A DNA stretch of 64,000 nucleotides from Neobacillus endophyticus (GTDB lineage Bacteria; Bacillota; Bacilli; Bacillales; Cytobacillaceae), in contig NZ_JABRWH010000001.1 in NCBI RefSeq assembly GCF_013248975.1, positions 2,624,001 to 2,688,000 on the forward strand, in the 5' to 3' direction. Within the stretch, counting starts at the first letter, position 1, and each line of letters starts with the position of its first letter. The position numbers were made by a program, and so were the translations under genes. The notes beneath the pieces were generated by a model. The model saw only the letters and a program-made list of their open reading frames with translations. It was not told the origin of the DNA and ran no database searches. Shown piece by piece: positions 26,318 through 35,464 of this stretch.

Positions 26318-27889
26318 GTGGATAAGTGGCTCATGTATATGGAAATACATCAGCTTAGGAAAAAAGGATTTTCAATAAGCAAGATTGCGAGGAAACTAGA
26401 TATCGCAAGGAATACAGTTTATACCTATCTGCAAAGAGATCCTGAAGACATGACTGAATGGTTGGCTTCTATCCGAACCAGAAGTAGGAAGCTTGACCCA
26501 CATAAAGAGTTGATTCTAACTTGGCTTAAGTACCACCCAGACATGTCAGCTGCACAGGTTTTCGATTGGCTTAAGGAGAAAGACAATCGCTTGATGGTTG
26601 GTGAAAGTACAGTAAGAGGTTATGTAAAGGAGCTTCGTGAGATTTATCATATTGAGAGGACCCATCCCACAAGAAGTTATCAGGCTGTTCAGGATCCCCC
26701 GATGGGGGAACAGGCTCAGATTGACTTTGGTCAAACCAAACAGAAAGCATCCAATGGTAAGGAAGTCAAACTGTACTTTATCTCATTCGTTCTTTCTAAT
26801 TCCCGTTATAAATATATGGAGTGGCTTGATCGCCCCTTTACCACTAGGGATGTAATCAGAACCCATGAGAACGCGTTTGAATACTTTGGAGGAATTCCTA
26901 ATGAACTTGTTTATGATCAAGATTCTCTCATCGTAGTAAGTGAGAACTCTGGCGATCTCATCCTGACTTCTGAGTTTCAGGGTTATCGGCAAGAACGAGA
27001 TCTTAATCTTCGCGTTTGTCGTAAAGCTGACCCAGAAAGCAAAGGGAAAATTGAAAATACGGTCAAATTCATCAAGAAAAACTTTGCCAAACACCGGGTT
27101 TTTCATAACCTTGACCAATGGAACGAACAGTGTTTGGAATGGTTGGATCGTACTGGGAACGGTAAAATCCATAACACTACAAAAAAAAGACCGGCAGAAG
27201 TGTTCATCGAAGAAAAGCAACACTTAAGACCGATCACAAACAAAAAAACATTTCATAATAAGATGAGTATAACAAGGACAGTCCGAAAGGACAATACCAT
27301 CTTGTATCAGTCAAACCGATATTCTGTTCCTCTCGGAACTTATAAAAAAGACAAGATGGTTTACTTGATAATTACTGATGATGGGCGTCTGGTTATACAC
27401 GATAAAGCAGAAAGAAATGTAATTGCGGACCATAGACTAGAAACAGGCAAGGGAAAGCTAGTTCAGGATCGAAACCATACTCGTGACCGGTCCCGAGGCA
27501 TACCAGAATACATTTCTCATTTAGCAGCCAAATTCAACAACCCAGATCAGGCAAATGACTATCTGGAAAATATCTATCATGGGTACCCAAGGTACATCCG
27601 GGATCAACTTCAATTAATTCGAAGAACGATAGAGGAACTTGACGAGGATCTGATGAATCAAGCAATGGAAGAGTGTATAAAAAAGAAGCTTTACAGCGCA
27701 AATGACTTCAGCGATGTCGTTGAATACCTAAAACGCCAACGCTTATTGAACACTAATCCAAAGCCTCCGTCCCCTGCAGTTCACCCAATAAAGTCGTTAA
27801 ATGATGCCGATGAGTCAATTTTATTGGCCAAGCCGTCAGTAAGAGATCCAAAGGAATATGAAGAATTATTTAAAGGAGTAGTCATATGA
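26318..27889 (+). CDS. istA: IS21-family transposase IstA
   Basis: The 523-aa protein has an N-terminal helix-turn-helix (KKGFSISKIARKLDIARNTV). The DDE integrase core carries D in QIDFGQTKQKA, D in NELVYDQDSL and E in ESKGKIENTVKF. A C-terminal beta-barrel contains NTILYQSNRYSVPLG. GTG 26318 is preceded by AGGAAAGG. It overlaps istB by ATGA, giving translational coupling. Confidence 0.95.
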   Translation: MDKWLMYMEIHQLRKKGFSISKIARKLDIARNTVYTYLQRDPEDMTEWLASIRTRSRKLDPHKELILTWLKYHPDMSAAQVFDWLKEKDNRLMVGESTVRGYVKELREIYHIERTHPTRSYQAVQDPPMGEQAQIDFGQTKQKASNGKEVKLYFISFVLSNSRYKYMEWLDRPFTTRDVIRTHENAFEYFGGIPNELVYDQDSLIVVSENSGDLILTSEFQGYRQERDLNLRVCRKADPESKGKIENTVKFIKKNFAKHRVFHNLDQWNEQCLEWLDRTGNGKIHNTTKKRPAEVFIEEKQHLRPITNKKTFHNKMSITRTVRKDNTILYQSNRYSVPLGTYKKDKMVYLIITDDGRLVIHDKAERNVIADHRLETGKGKLVQDRNHTRDRSRGIPEYISHLAAKFNNPDQANDYLENIYHGYPRYIRDQLQLIRRTIEELDEDLMNQAMEECIKKKLYSANDFSDVVEYLKRQRLLNTNPKPPSPAVHPIKSLNDADESILLAKPSVRDPKEYEELFKGVVI

Positions 27890-28653
27890 ACGTGATTTTG
27901 GAAACTATGCAGAATCAGTTAAAATCACTGACGTTGACGGAGGCAGCTAAAGTTGTTCCGACTATCATTCAGCAAGCAGAATCGGAAGATTGGTCTTATA
28001 GCCAGTTTCTTCAGAAATTGCTTGGGCATGAGCAAGAAAGACGGGAAGAAAAACAAATGGAAAAGCGTCTGAAATGGGCTGCTTTTCCCTTCCAAAAAAC
28101 TCTTCAGGAGTTTGATCTTAATGAACAACAATCGCTTAGCAGAAAGCAATTTACACAATTGAGCGAGCTGAACTGGCTTGATCAGATGTTCAATCTCATC
28201 CTCCTTGGTCCCCCAGGAGTTGGCAAAACACATCTAGCTATAGGTTTAGGATTGGAAGCAATATACAAGGGCTATAAAGTTGCATTTATCTCAATGGGAG
28301 AACTGATTCACACATTAAAGACTGAGGAAATAACAAGAAGATCTCAGGCACGACTCAAGAGGATTAGAGAAGCAAATTTGGTTGTCATCGACGATTTAAT
28401 GTTTATGGCAATGGATTCAAAAGAGGCTAATCTTTTTTTTCACTTGATTAACGAGCTTTACAACAGTGCATCTATCATTCTTACATCCAATAAAGGGCCA
28501 AGTGATTGGGGAGACTTGATAGGTGATCCAGCCATCACCACGGCAATTTTAGACAGAATTGCACACCGTTCTGAGATTGTTCATCTAAACGGCGATAGTT
28601 ACAGAATGAAACATAGAACTTCCATTTTTGGAGAAAAAACTGTTCAAAAATAA
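27886..28653 (+). CDS. istB: IS21-family ATPase helper IstB
   Basis: The 255-aa AAA+ ATPase has Walker A GPPGVGKTHLAIGLG, Walker B LVVIDDLMFM and sensor ILTSNKGPSDWG. It selects target DNA and stimulates IstA. ATG 27886 overlaps the istA stop. Confidence 0.95.
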   Translation: MNVILETMQNQLKSLTLTEAAKVVPTIIQQAESEDWSYSQFLQKLLGHEQERREEKQMEKRLKWAAFPFQKTLQEFDLNEQQSLSRKQFTQLSELNWLDQMFNLILLGPPGVGKTHLAIGLGLEAIYKGYKVAFISMGELIHTLKTEEITRRSQARLKRIREANLVVIDDLMFMAMDSKEANLFFHLINELYNSASIILTSNKGPSDWGDLIGDPAITTAILDRIAHRSEIVHLNGDSYRMKHRTSIFGEKTVQK

Positions 28654-28827
28654 TGAGCAAAAAGTGTTCAATTTTACTTGACGCTTACAGCTTATTTCTA
28701 TTTGCACATTCGTACAGGGAATGCACAGCAAATCTCATGGAGCCTGCTTAAACGATAACCTTAAAACTTGCCATTACAGACAGTGTGCTGAACCATACCA
28801 TAAGTAAGTTTTTTGAAAAATACAATC

Positions 28828-28872
28828 TTCAACAATCGGGCGCGATTGCTGAACAATGAGCAGTTGTTTTTT
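28828..28872. repeat. Dispersed terminator-like repeat, copy 6
   Basis: TTCAACAATCG and CGATTGCTGAA form an 11-bp stem around GGCG. Then CAATGAGCAGTTGTTTTTTA supplies an alternative hairpin with a T-run. It lies just beyond the IS21 right end. Confidence 0.7.
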
Positions 28873-28922
28873 ACTAAAACGATCAGAATAGTTCTATAAA
28901 TAATAGGATGTAAATAATGAAG

Positions 28923-28967
28923 AAACCCATCTTTTCTTTTTTCTCATTTGAAGTTAGATGGGTTTTT
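28923..28967. terminator. Stand-alone hairpin terminator
   Basis: AAACCCATCT (28923-28932) pairs with AGATGGGTTT (28956-28965), followed by TTAATG. No gene is recognisable upstream, so it may be left from a lost unit. Confidence 0.6.
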
Positions 28968-29113
28968 AATGTTGGCTGTGCAAAATTGTGCCTAAAATAG
29001 GTTCAACCTAACTCTTAAAGTGACAGCTCTTGCTGCTGTCAGCTTCCTTGCTATTATAGTGACAAATTATAGAAATGAACTTATTTAATGTATTTTTAAA
29101 AATATGTAATTTA

Positions 29114-29170
29114 TTGACATATATCATTTAATGATATATTATAATTTTATTGTATATCATTAAATGATAT
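29114..29170 (+). promoter_or_regulatory. padR promoter with two PadR-like operators
   Basis: TTGACA (29114), a 17-bp spacer and TATTAT (29137) form a near-consensus promoter. Operator 1, ATATATCATT-T-AATGATATAT (29119-29139), covers the spacer and reaches into the -10. Operator 2, ATATCATT-A-AATGATAT (29154-29170), lies downstream. The centres are 33 bp apart. Autorepression by the adjacent PadR protein is very likely. Confidence 0.75.
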
Positions 29171-29188
29171 AAAGAGAAGGTGATATTT

Positions 29189-29527
29189 TTGGCAAGAATG
29201 GATTCGTTAGAAACGGGCGAGCTGACAGATACTGCGTACTACATTCTCTTATCATTAGTTGAGGCTAGGCATGGTTACCTTATTATGAAGTACATAGAGA
29301 AAATCACAAATAATGGATTTATAGTTGGGCCTGCGTCAATATATACGACAATTAGAAAGCTTTTAGATGCTAACTTGATAGAAGAAGTTAACGATGGTAA
29401 TGAAAAACGCAAGTCCTATATAGCGACCCAAAGAGGCATTAAACTTTTGAAGAATGCAGTCCAGCGTAGAAGACAAATGGTCAATCATGCAGAAGAAGTT
29501 TTAAAAAATGTGGGGAGGGAATCCTAG
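29189..29527 (+). CDS. PadR-family transcriptional repressor
   Basis: The 112-aa winged-helix repressor has the PadR core: LTDTAYYILLSLVEARHGY, VGPASIYTTIRKLLDANLI and KRKSYIATQRGIKLL. TTG 29189 lies six bases after AAGGTG; a GTG at 29180 overlaps that site. The stop overlaps the DUF2812 start by one base. Two palindromic operators lie in its promoter. Confidence 0.9.
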   Translation: MARMDSLETGELTDTAYYILLSLVEARHGYLIMKYIEKITNNGFIVGPASIYTTIRKLLDANLIEEVNDGNEKRKSYIATQRGIKLLKNAVQRRRQMVNHAEEVLKNVGRES

Positions 29528-30057
29528 TGAAAAAAACTAAATTCGTGTTTAGTGGAGGCTTGGCTTTCACTGAAGAAGAGGACATGAAAAAGTTAAGTGA
29601 GTATGCTGAAAAAGGGTGGTTATTGGAAAGTTTTGTTCCGTTTGGTTACAAATTGAGAAAAGGAAGTCCACAAAATCTTGTTTATAATTTTGATTATCAA
29701 AGGATTATAGATGATGAATATCTGGCTTTTTTCGAAGCAGCAAAATGGTCACATGTCTGTTCAATTGGCAATCATATACATGTTTTTTGTGCACCTGAGG
29801 GTACTGAACCAATCTATTCAGATGACACAACAATAATTGAAAAATATAACAGAGAAATGAATCAAATGAAAAGAATAGCTTTTCCATTACTTATTTTAAC
29901 AATTTCTTTATTCTTGATTGGTTTAAGTTCATGGGTAACGCAGACTATAGGAATAGTTTGTGTGGTACTAGGTTTCGTATCTCTAATAGGTTTAATATTT
30001 GCTGGATTACCATATCGCTCATATAGATCTAAATTTATTAACCTAAGTAAGCAGTAA
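29527..30057 (+). CDS. DUF2812 membrane protein
   Basis: The 176-aa protein has a soluble N-terminal DUF2812 domain (GWLLESFVPFGYKLRKGSP, VYNFDYQ) and two C-terminal membrane helices (about 117-138 and 143-165). PadR plus DUF2812 is a recurring Firmicute pair. The two genes overlap here, so PadR almost certainly controls it. Its function is unknown. Confidence 0.85.
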   Translation: MKKTKFVFSGGLAFTEEEDMKKLSEYAEKGWLLESFVPFGYKLRKGSPQNLVYNFDYQRIIDDEYLAFFEAAKWSHVCSIGNHIHVFCAPEGTEPIYSDDTTIIEKYNREMNQMKRIAFPLLILTISLFLIGLSSWVTQTIGIVCVVLGFVSLIGLIFAGLPYRSYRSKFINLSKQ

Positions 30058-30162
30058 GATCAATTGGAATTAACGGACCAAATTATTATAATTTTACTTG
30101 CTTCCTCCGTTACGTCATACGCTAATCTTAAATTATACCAATATTGATGGAGGAATAATTTT

Positions 30163-30951
30163 ATGAAAAATCAAGAACTTGCTTTTACAATTAGTGAATT
30201 TGGAAAGCGTGCAAGAACAACAGTAAGGACGTTAAGATTTTATGAAGAATTAGGATTACTAACACCAGCAAAGCAAAATGGATCTGGCCACAAGCTGTAT
30301 GGATTTGAAGATTTAGCGAAGCTGCAGCAAATACAGTCCATGAAATTTTTAGGATACTCATTACAGGAAATCAAAAATTTAATTGATAATGACTCGGACG
30401 TATCTAAACAACTTGAAAAGTCCTTACCCTGGCAACATAAACTACTTACAGAAAAAAGGAATGAATTAAATCGAGCCATTGAAGCAGTTGAGCATGTACA
30501 ATTCCTTTTGAAAGAAGGGAAGCCAATCACATGGACAGTTTTAAGTTCACTTCTTTTTAAGATGGAAAACGAACAAGACCAAATAGAATGGATGAAAGAA
30601 TACTTTCCAGAAGATGTAGTTGAACAATTTTCATCATTTCCGAAAGAACAACGACTCCAAATGGATATAGAGATGCTAGACTGGTTATCAACATTGAAGA
30701 AATTGATGAGTGATGGGGCTTCTCCACAATCGCCCGAAGCATTTAATCTGGCCGTAAAATTGTCTGAGATCGCAATGAAACATGTAGATAACAAAGAGGA
30801 CCTGGCAAAACAAATGCAAAAGGCAAAAAAATTGATGGAAGCCGATAAAGTAGATTTTAAGTTTCCGACCATTTTGACACCAGAAGAGGAAGCCTTTTTA
30901 GGAGAAATAACAAAGTCAATTAAAGCGTTATATGATGAAAATGGTAAATGA
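30163..30951 (+). CDS. MerR-family transcriptional regulator
   Basis: The 262-aa protein has an N-terminal MerR helix-turn-helix (FTISEFGKRARTTVRTLRFY, KLYGFEDLAKLQQIQSMKFL) and a long helical effector domain. The latter contains TipAS-like stretches (FPEDVVEQFSSFPKEQR). ATG 30163 has GGAGGA upstream. It is not adjacent to an obvious target. Confidence 0.85.
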   Translation: MKNQELAFTISEFGKRARTTVRTLRFYEELGLLTPAKQNGSGHKLYGFEDLAKLQQIQSMKFLGYSLQEIKNLIDNDSDVSKQLEKSLPWQHKLLTEKRNELNRAIEAVEHVQFLLKEGKPITWTVLSSLLFKMENEQDQIEWMKEYFPEDVVEQFSSFPKEQRLQMDIEMLDWLSTLKKLMSDGASPQSPEAFNLAVKLSEIAMKHVDNKEDLAKQMQKAKKLMEADKVDFKFPTILTPEEEAFLGEITKSIKALYDENGK

Positions 30952-31024
30952 GCAAAAGCAAAGTCCCCTTATGGGAAAGTCTGACTACATACAACATTGA
31001 TTCTTTTAATGGAATGAAATATTT

Positions 31025-31057
31025 AGAGTCGATTCTCAAATTGGGAATCGGCTTTTT
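31025..31057 (+). terminator. Terminator after the MerR gene
   Basis: AGTCGATTCTC pairs with GGGAATCGGCT (with G-U pairs), followed by TTTTTAAA. Confidence 0.75.
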
Positions 31058-31191
31058 AAATGTCTTAAAAAACAACAACAGACTATAACAGCATTATGAA
31101 GTGTCATAACTTATAAGTTTTGATACTAAAAATTTTAATGAGACAGCTCTTACTCCTAAAGTGACAGGCAGCCTAAACGTTCGTTACAATT

Positions 31192-31216
31192 AAAAAAAGC
31201 CCAGAAAGGGCTTTTA
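31192..31216. terminator. Terminator of the AbrB-like gene
   Basis: AAAAAGCCC and GGGCTTTT form a short bidirectional stem at the end of the minus-strand abrB-like gene. Confidence 0.75.
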
Positions 31217-31495
31217 AATCGCTTTGTTTTTGGTGTTAATTTCCTTCACTAATATTTCAGCTCCCTTGGGGCTTAATATCAATTTCCCATCAAAATACGC
31301 CTTATTTTCATCAGTAACTTCTCCAGTCAGCATGCAAGCCATATTAGGACTATATTTCTTTAAAATAACTTGTTCGCCATCCACAAAAATTTCAACAGGA
31401 TCTCTCAGATCAATATCTAAAGTTCTTCGAAGCTCGATCGGAACAACAATTCTTCCCAATTCATCAACTTTACGTACAATTCCAGTACTTTTCAT
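31214..31495 (-). CDS. AbrB/Abh-like transition-state regulator
   Basis: The 93-aa protein has the swapped-hairpin AbrB DNA-binding domain at its N-terminus (MKSTGIVRKVDELGRIVVPI, then ELRRTLDI). The C-terminal half resembles Abh/AbrB (GKLILSPKGAEILVKEI). ATG 31495 follows GGAGGAAAATG. AbrB-type proteins repress many stationary-phase genes. This is probably an accessory paralogue, since it sits among small cassettes. Confidence 0.85.
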   Translation of the reverse strand: MKSTGIVRKVDELGRIVVPIELRRTLDIDLRDPVEIFVDGEQVILKKYSPNMACMLTGEVTDENKAYFDGKLILSPKGAEILVKEINTKNKAI

Positions 31496-31700
31496 AAATC
31501 ATTTTCCTCCTACAAGTCTACAAATATCATATTTATAAATTTATCAAAATTAGATAAAAGTTCACCAATGTAAATTATGGTAAATAGACGTATACTAAAT
31601 TTCGGTTTCTTAATTTTAGTTTTTATGACTAAAATCGGAAAAGGAAATTATTGAAATAACTCGTGGGTTTTACAAATGTAGTATTTTAGCAAATTCGTAT

Positions 31701-31749
31701 AAAGCCAGGAATTTAAATGAAAAACGTTGGATATCCTGGCTTTTTTTTT
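31701..31749 (+). terminator. Hairpin terminator in spacer
   Basis: AAAGCCAGGA pairs with TCCTGGCTTT, followed by a long T-run. No upstream gene is recognised. Confidence 0.75.
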
Positions 31750-32157
31750 GTTTTTCTAAGAAGAAAAACTGGTAAATTATACAAATTGAAGTTATAAAAT
31801 AATTAAATCTTACATTTTATAAATTACAACGGAGAATTAGGAGGTAATGAAATGGCGAGGGGAGGACGATAACCAGGCGTTAATGAGCCTATTCGATCTC
31901 TCTAAAAAACTATCCTCGAAAACCTCACTGCTGTTTTATATATTAAATTTTTGAACAATTCACTTGTCTACTTACTATATTTGAAAAAAGGTTAGAATTT
32001 TAATCTGCATTGTCTTCAGAAGGGCAAGAATACCATTTATATAAACTATATAGTAAAAGTAGGCACGAAAGAGACAGAAACCAATATGTATTTATAAAAT
32101 AACGATAAACCCTCACATGCCCCTCAAGCTTGAGAAAGTCGTTATCTTAAAAACGAA

Positions 32158-32207
32158 AAAAAACGCTATTCTTTCTGTAATATCATGGAAGGGATGGTGT
32201 TTTTTTG
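32158..32207 (+). terminator. Hairpin terminator in spacer
   Basis: AACGCTATTCTTTC pairs with GGAAGGGATGGTGTT using several G-U pairs; a T-run follows. Confidence 0.6.
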
Positions 32208-32353
32208 TGCAGTGAGATTGTTACATAACGAGCTTACCGTGGGTTTTACGTCAAAATGTTGGAGTTACCCCATGATAAAAGATGGATAAATTCAACAGAA
32301 AATTAATTAAGTTAAAGTATAAATGTAATTATTTTTTAACTTTTTGTAAAAAA

Positions 32354-32384
32354 TACTTTACACATAAAGTAAATAGTATACAAT
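32354..32384 (+). promoter_or_regulatory. Promoter and palindromic operator of the XRE gene
   Basis: TACTTTA (32354-32360) and TAAAGTA (32365-32371) form a palindrome. It overlaps the -35-like TTTACA (32357) and the spacer before TACAAT (32379). It is a likely autoregulatory site. Confidence 0.55.
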
Positions 32385-32403
32385 ATGGAAAAGGAGAGAT
32401 TAA

Positions 32404-32628
32404 ATGGACAAAAAGGGATATTTAGGTAATAGAGTAAACGTTTTTCGAGCTGAAAAGAGATGGTCCCAACAAGAGTTGGCAGATAAGGTGGGTGTATCAA
32501 GACAAACTATTGCATCTTTAGAAGCAAACAAGTATAACCCTTCTCTAATGCTTGCTTTTGAACTAGCAAATGTGTTTGATGCTAAAATTGATGATATTTT
32601 TACATATAGTAAAGGGGTGGAATTATAA
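32404..32628 (+). CDS. XRE-family (Cro/CI-like) regulator
   Basis: The 74-aa protein is little more than a helix-turn-helix domain: AEKRWSQQELADKVGVSRQT, IASLEANKYNPSL, then FDAKIDDIF. ATG 32404 has AAGGAGA upstream. Its stop overlaps the start of a membrane protein gene (TAATG). Small XRE plus membrane-protein pairs recur in Firmicutes, and the regulator usually controls the pair. Confidence 0.88.
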   Translation: MDKKGYLGNRVNVFRAEKRWSQQELADKVGVSRQTIASLEANKYNPSLMLAFELANVFDAKIDDIFTYSKGVEL

Positions 32629-32915
32629 TGGATACCGTATTAATGGTGATTTTAGAAATAGTTATGTTAGTTTGTTTAACATACTTCTGCACTTTTGTGA
32701 AAAAAGAGGGGAAAGACGAAAGAGGTCAAATTATTTTGGGCAAAGCAGGTCAACTTATTTATGGTTCAATTTTCCTTTGTTATGCAATATTAATGACTAT
32801 TAATCATTATTTAAATTTTTCAAATCAACAGTTTGTTGTTGCATTAACTACTTTAGTTGTATTAATAATGATCATTAACTGCATAAGTATATCAATTTTT
32901 AAAAATAGGATTTAA
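32628..32915 (+). CDS. Small membrane protein paired with XRE regulator (95 aa)
   Basis: Three membrane helices (about 3-21, 42-58 and 68-89) surround a charged loop KKEGKDERGQIILGKAGQ. That loop is typical of DUF2178-like partners of small XRE regulators. It overlaps the regulator gene by one base. Its function is unknown. Confidence 0.65.
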   Translation: MDTVLMVILEIVMLVCLTYFCTFVKKEGKDERGQIILGKAGQLIYGSIFLCYAILMTINHYLNFSNQQFVVALTTLVVLIMIINCISISIFKNRI

Positions 32916-32983
32916 TGATTTTTAAACAATAACAAACATGTTATTGGTATACACTTTATCCCGAAAAAGGAGTAAACATATAT

Positions 32984-33883
32984 ATGGTTCTTAAACTTGA
33001 ACACGTTACCAAACGGTTTGGCACATTTACAGCTGTAGATGATTTATCGCTAACCATTCCGGAAAGAGAAATATTTGGTTTTTTAGGAGCAAATGGAGCT
33101 GGAAAGACAACGACGTTTCGAATGATTCTTGGGCTGCTTGATCCCAGTGCAGGCGGAATCTCGTGGGAGGGGAGCCGAATTGATTATTCAACCAGCCATC
33201 TGGTTGGCTATCTACCTGAAGAACGAGGCCTATATCCGAAGCTAAAAGTCCGCGACCAAATTGTCTACCTCGCGAGATTAAGAGGAATGGACAAAGGAGA
33301 AGCATTAAATGAATTAAGAATATGGCTGGAAAAATTTAAAGTCCCTGATTATGAAAATAAGCGGCTAGAAGAACTGTCAAAGGGAAATCAGCAGAAAATC
33401 CAATTTATCGCAGCCGTTATACATAAACCACAGTTACTAATATTAGATGAGCCATTTAGCGGACTGGATCCGGTAAATGTTGAATTATTGAAAGATGCTG
33501 TTCTAACCCTCAAAGAGAATGGAACAACCATTGTATTTTCCAGTCACCAAATGCACCATGTTGAGGAAATGTGTGAACATTTGTGCATTATGCACCACGG
33601 CAAGCCCGTTGTTCAGGGGGCATTAAAAGACGTTAAACGGGCATTTGGTAAGAAGAATCTCATCATTCATGCGGATTTTTCACTTGGTTTCTTAAAAGAC
33701 TACCCAGGGGTAGTGAAGGTGAAGCCAACAATGGAAGGAATGGAATTGCAGATCGATGGTGAAAAGACAGCAGAAAGCATTCTGAAGGAAATCGTAAATC
33801 ATGGCTTCATTCGAAAATTTGCTCTAGAAGAGCCCTCGTTAAATGATATTTTTATCGAGAAAGTAGGTGCCTCGTATGAATAA
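32984..33883 (+). CDS. ABC-2 type exporter ATP-binding protein
   Basis: The 299-aa ATPase has Walker A GANGAGKTTTF, the signature LSKGNQQKI, Walker B LLILDEPFSGLDP and the H-loop SSHQMHHVEE. The C-terminal extension resembles YhaQ/NatA proteins, which export Na+ or drugs. ATG 32984 lies downstream of AAAGGAG. Its last eight bases overlap the permease gene. Confidence 0.92.
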   Translation: MVLKLEHVTKRFGTFTAVDDLSLTIPEREIFGFLGANGAGKTTTFRMILGLLDPSAGGISWEGSRIDYSTSHLVGYLPEERGLYPKLKVRDQIVYLARLRGMDKGEALNELRIWLEKFKVPDYENKRLEELSKGNQQKIQFIAAVIHKPQLLILDEPFSGLDPVNVELLKDAVLTLKENGTTIVFSSHQMHHVEEMCEHLCIMHHGKPVVQGALKDVKRAFGKKNLIIHADFSLGFLKDYPGVVKVKPTMEGMELQIDGEKTAESILKEIVNHGFIRKFALEEPSLNDIFIEKVGASYE

Positions 33884-35126
33884 TTTTTGGATTATCCTAT
33901 TTCACACTTATCTAAACAAGCTAAAAAGCAAATCGTTTATCGTTATGACTATTTTGTCTGTAGTCATTGTTCTAGCACTTACAAATATTAATAATATTAT
34001 CAATCTATTTGATAAAAATGGCGGTAAAGATAAGATCGCTGTCCTTGACGAGACTGGGCAGTTATATGAACCTTTTAAACAACAGCTAAATACAATCAAT
34101 AAAAAAATTATTCTTACTCAGTATAAAGGAAGTGAAAAAGAGGCTGAAGCAGCGGTAGAAAAAGGAAAGTTCGACGCTGTCATTCAACTTAGCCTCAATG
34201 AACAGCAGATGCCTATCGCAACTTCTAAAGCCATGAGTATTGCAGATACAGAGTTGTTTTCAGATTTGGAGCGGGGATTGCAGCAACTGAAGACCATGAT
34301 GACCGCATCGAATATCAAGTTAACACCACAACAGCTGCAAAAACTATATGAACCAGTTTCCTTTAAGAAAATTGCCCTTGAGAAAAATGCAAAAACAGAA
34401 GAGCAATTAAATCAGGCAAAAGGACTTGTTGATATTTTATTATTTGTCATTTATATTTCCGTTATCATGTATGCCAATATGATTGCCATGGAAGTAGCAA
34501 CAGAAAAGTCTTCAAGAGTAATGGAAATTTTAATTTCGAGTGTTTCACCGATTAAGCAAATGTTTGCAAAAATACTGGGTATAGGCTTTCTAAGCCTAAC
34601 CCAGCTGGCAGTATTTTTACTCACAGGCTACTATTCCTTAAAGAGTAATATGGATACTTTGAAAGGCGGATTCTTAAGTGTTTCTGGCTTGGGAGATATT
34701 CCGGCATCCACCATCATATATGCCGTCATATTCTTTGTTCTTGGCTATTTTCTTTATGCTACACTGGCAGCATTTTTGGGCTCGCTTGTCAGCAGGATTG
34801 AGGATATTCAGCAAATGATTACGCCAATGAATATGCTTGTGTTTGCAGGATTAATGATTGCAATGTTTGGACTAGGCAAGCCTGATTCTCCGTTCATTAC
34901 CGTAACGTCTTATATACCGTTTTTTACACCAATGATCATGTTTTTGAGAGTTGGAATGCTCACAATCCCAGTATGGGAGGCGTTAATTGGAATTGGTATC
35001 CTACTCACAACCATTATCATTCTGGCCATATTCGGTGCCAAGGTCTACCGGGGCGGGGTGTTAATGTATGGGAAATCAAACTCCTATAAAGATATTAAAA
35101 AAGCTTTGCAATTGACAAAGAACTAA
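33876..35126 (+). CDS. ABC-2 type permease (YhaP/NatB-like)
   Basis: The 416-aa protein has one N-terminal membrane helix (about 19-36), a large extracytoplasmic domain (about 40-180) and five to six C-terminal helices. These include VIMYANMIAMEVATEKSSRV and MEILISSVSP, the ABC-2 coupling motif. ATG 33876 lies inside the end of the ATPase gene. Together they form an efflux system of the NatAB/YhaQP type. Confidence 0.9.
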   Translation: MNNFWIILFHTYLNKLKSKSFIVMTILSVVIVLALTNINNIINLFDKNGGKDKIAVLDETGQLYEPFKQQLNTINKKIILTQYKGSEKEAEAAVEKGKFDAVIQLSLNEQQMPIATSKAMSIADTELFSDLERGLQQLKTMMTASNIKLTPQQLQKLYEPVSFKKIALEKNAKTEEQLNQAKGLVDILLFVIYISVIMYANMIAMEVATEKSSRVMEILISSVSPIKQMFAKILGIGFLSLTQLAVFLLTGYYSLKSNMDTLKGGFLSVSGLGDIPASTIIYAVIFFVLGYFLYATLAAFLGSLVSRIEDIQQMITPMNMLVFAGLMIAMFGLGKPDSPFITVTSYIPFFTPMIMFLRVGMLTIPVWEALIGIGILLTTIIILAIFGAKVYRGGVLMYGKSNSYKDIKKALQLTKN

Positions 35127-35278
35127 TAAGAATGGAAAGATCTGCTCAACAGCGGAGTTCAAATTGTACTTTAAAAGAAATCCAAACAACAGGGGACAAC
35201 TAAACATTGAATAAAATGCAAAAGCAATATGGGTTTCTTGTTTTATGATAATAATGTTAATAGCTCTAATCATCTTAA

Positions 35279-35358
35279 TCAACAATCGGGCGCAAGAATT
35301 GAACAACGATGGACTGTTTTCAGCAGTCCATTTTTCTTGGTCTTTAATCAGTTAAATG
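35279..35358. repeat. Dispersed terminator-like repeat, copy 7
   Basis: TCAACAATCGGGCGCAAG begins the copy. GATGGACTG pairs with CAGTCCATT and TTTTCTTGG follows, making a terminator. The 3' part (TTGGTCTTTAATCAG) matches copy 2 at 21785. Confidence 0.65.
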
Positions 35359-35391
35359 GCTGTTTTGTTGAACAATGTGTAAACGAAACAT

Positions 35392-35427
35392 AAAAAAACG
35401 CCGTATGACTCTTCGTATCAACGGCGA
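35392..35427 (-). terminator. Terminator of the 346-aa membrane protein gene
   Basis: On the minus strand CGCCGTTGA pairs with TCATACGGCG, followed by seven T. Confidence 0.8.
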
Positions 35428-35464
35428 AATAATATCTTTTACGCAGTGTCCCCAGATAACTTGA

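Larger units (their letters stand above)
26129..28689 (+). mobile_element. IS21-family insertion sequence (complete)
   Basis: Related inverted ends share the core TAAAATTGAACACTT (left about 26142-26156; right, inverted, about 28662-28676). The outermost bases are uncertain by a few positions, and I could not find a clear short target repeat. The element contains istA and istB overlapping by four bases, both open. Its left end also holds two strong hairpins. No sign of decay is seen. Confidence 0.85.
31496..32403. other. 908-bp spacer with two terminators and a decayed frame
   Basis: No full gene is seen. At 31840-31872 a strong ribosome site (AGGAGGTAATGAA) precedes ATGGCGAGGGGAGGACGA, which stops after six codons (TAA). 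The frame then reads on as PGVNEPIRSL before another stop, as expected for a decayed gene. Terminators lie at 31701 and 32158. A palindromic promoter/operator for the XRE gene begins at 32354. Confidence 0.5.

Noticed and set aside
30240..30872. 210-aa frame on the minus strand
   Set aside because: It is the antisense of the MerR regulator; serine/cysteine-rich composition is typical of a shadow frame.
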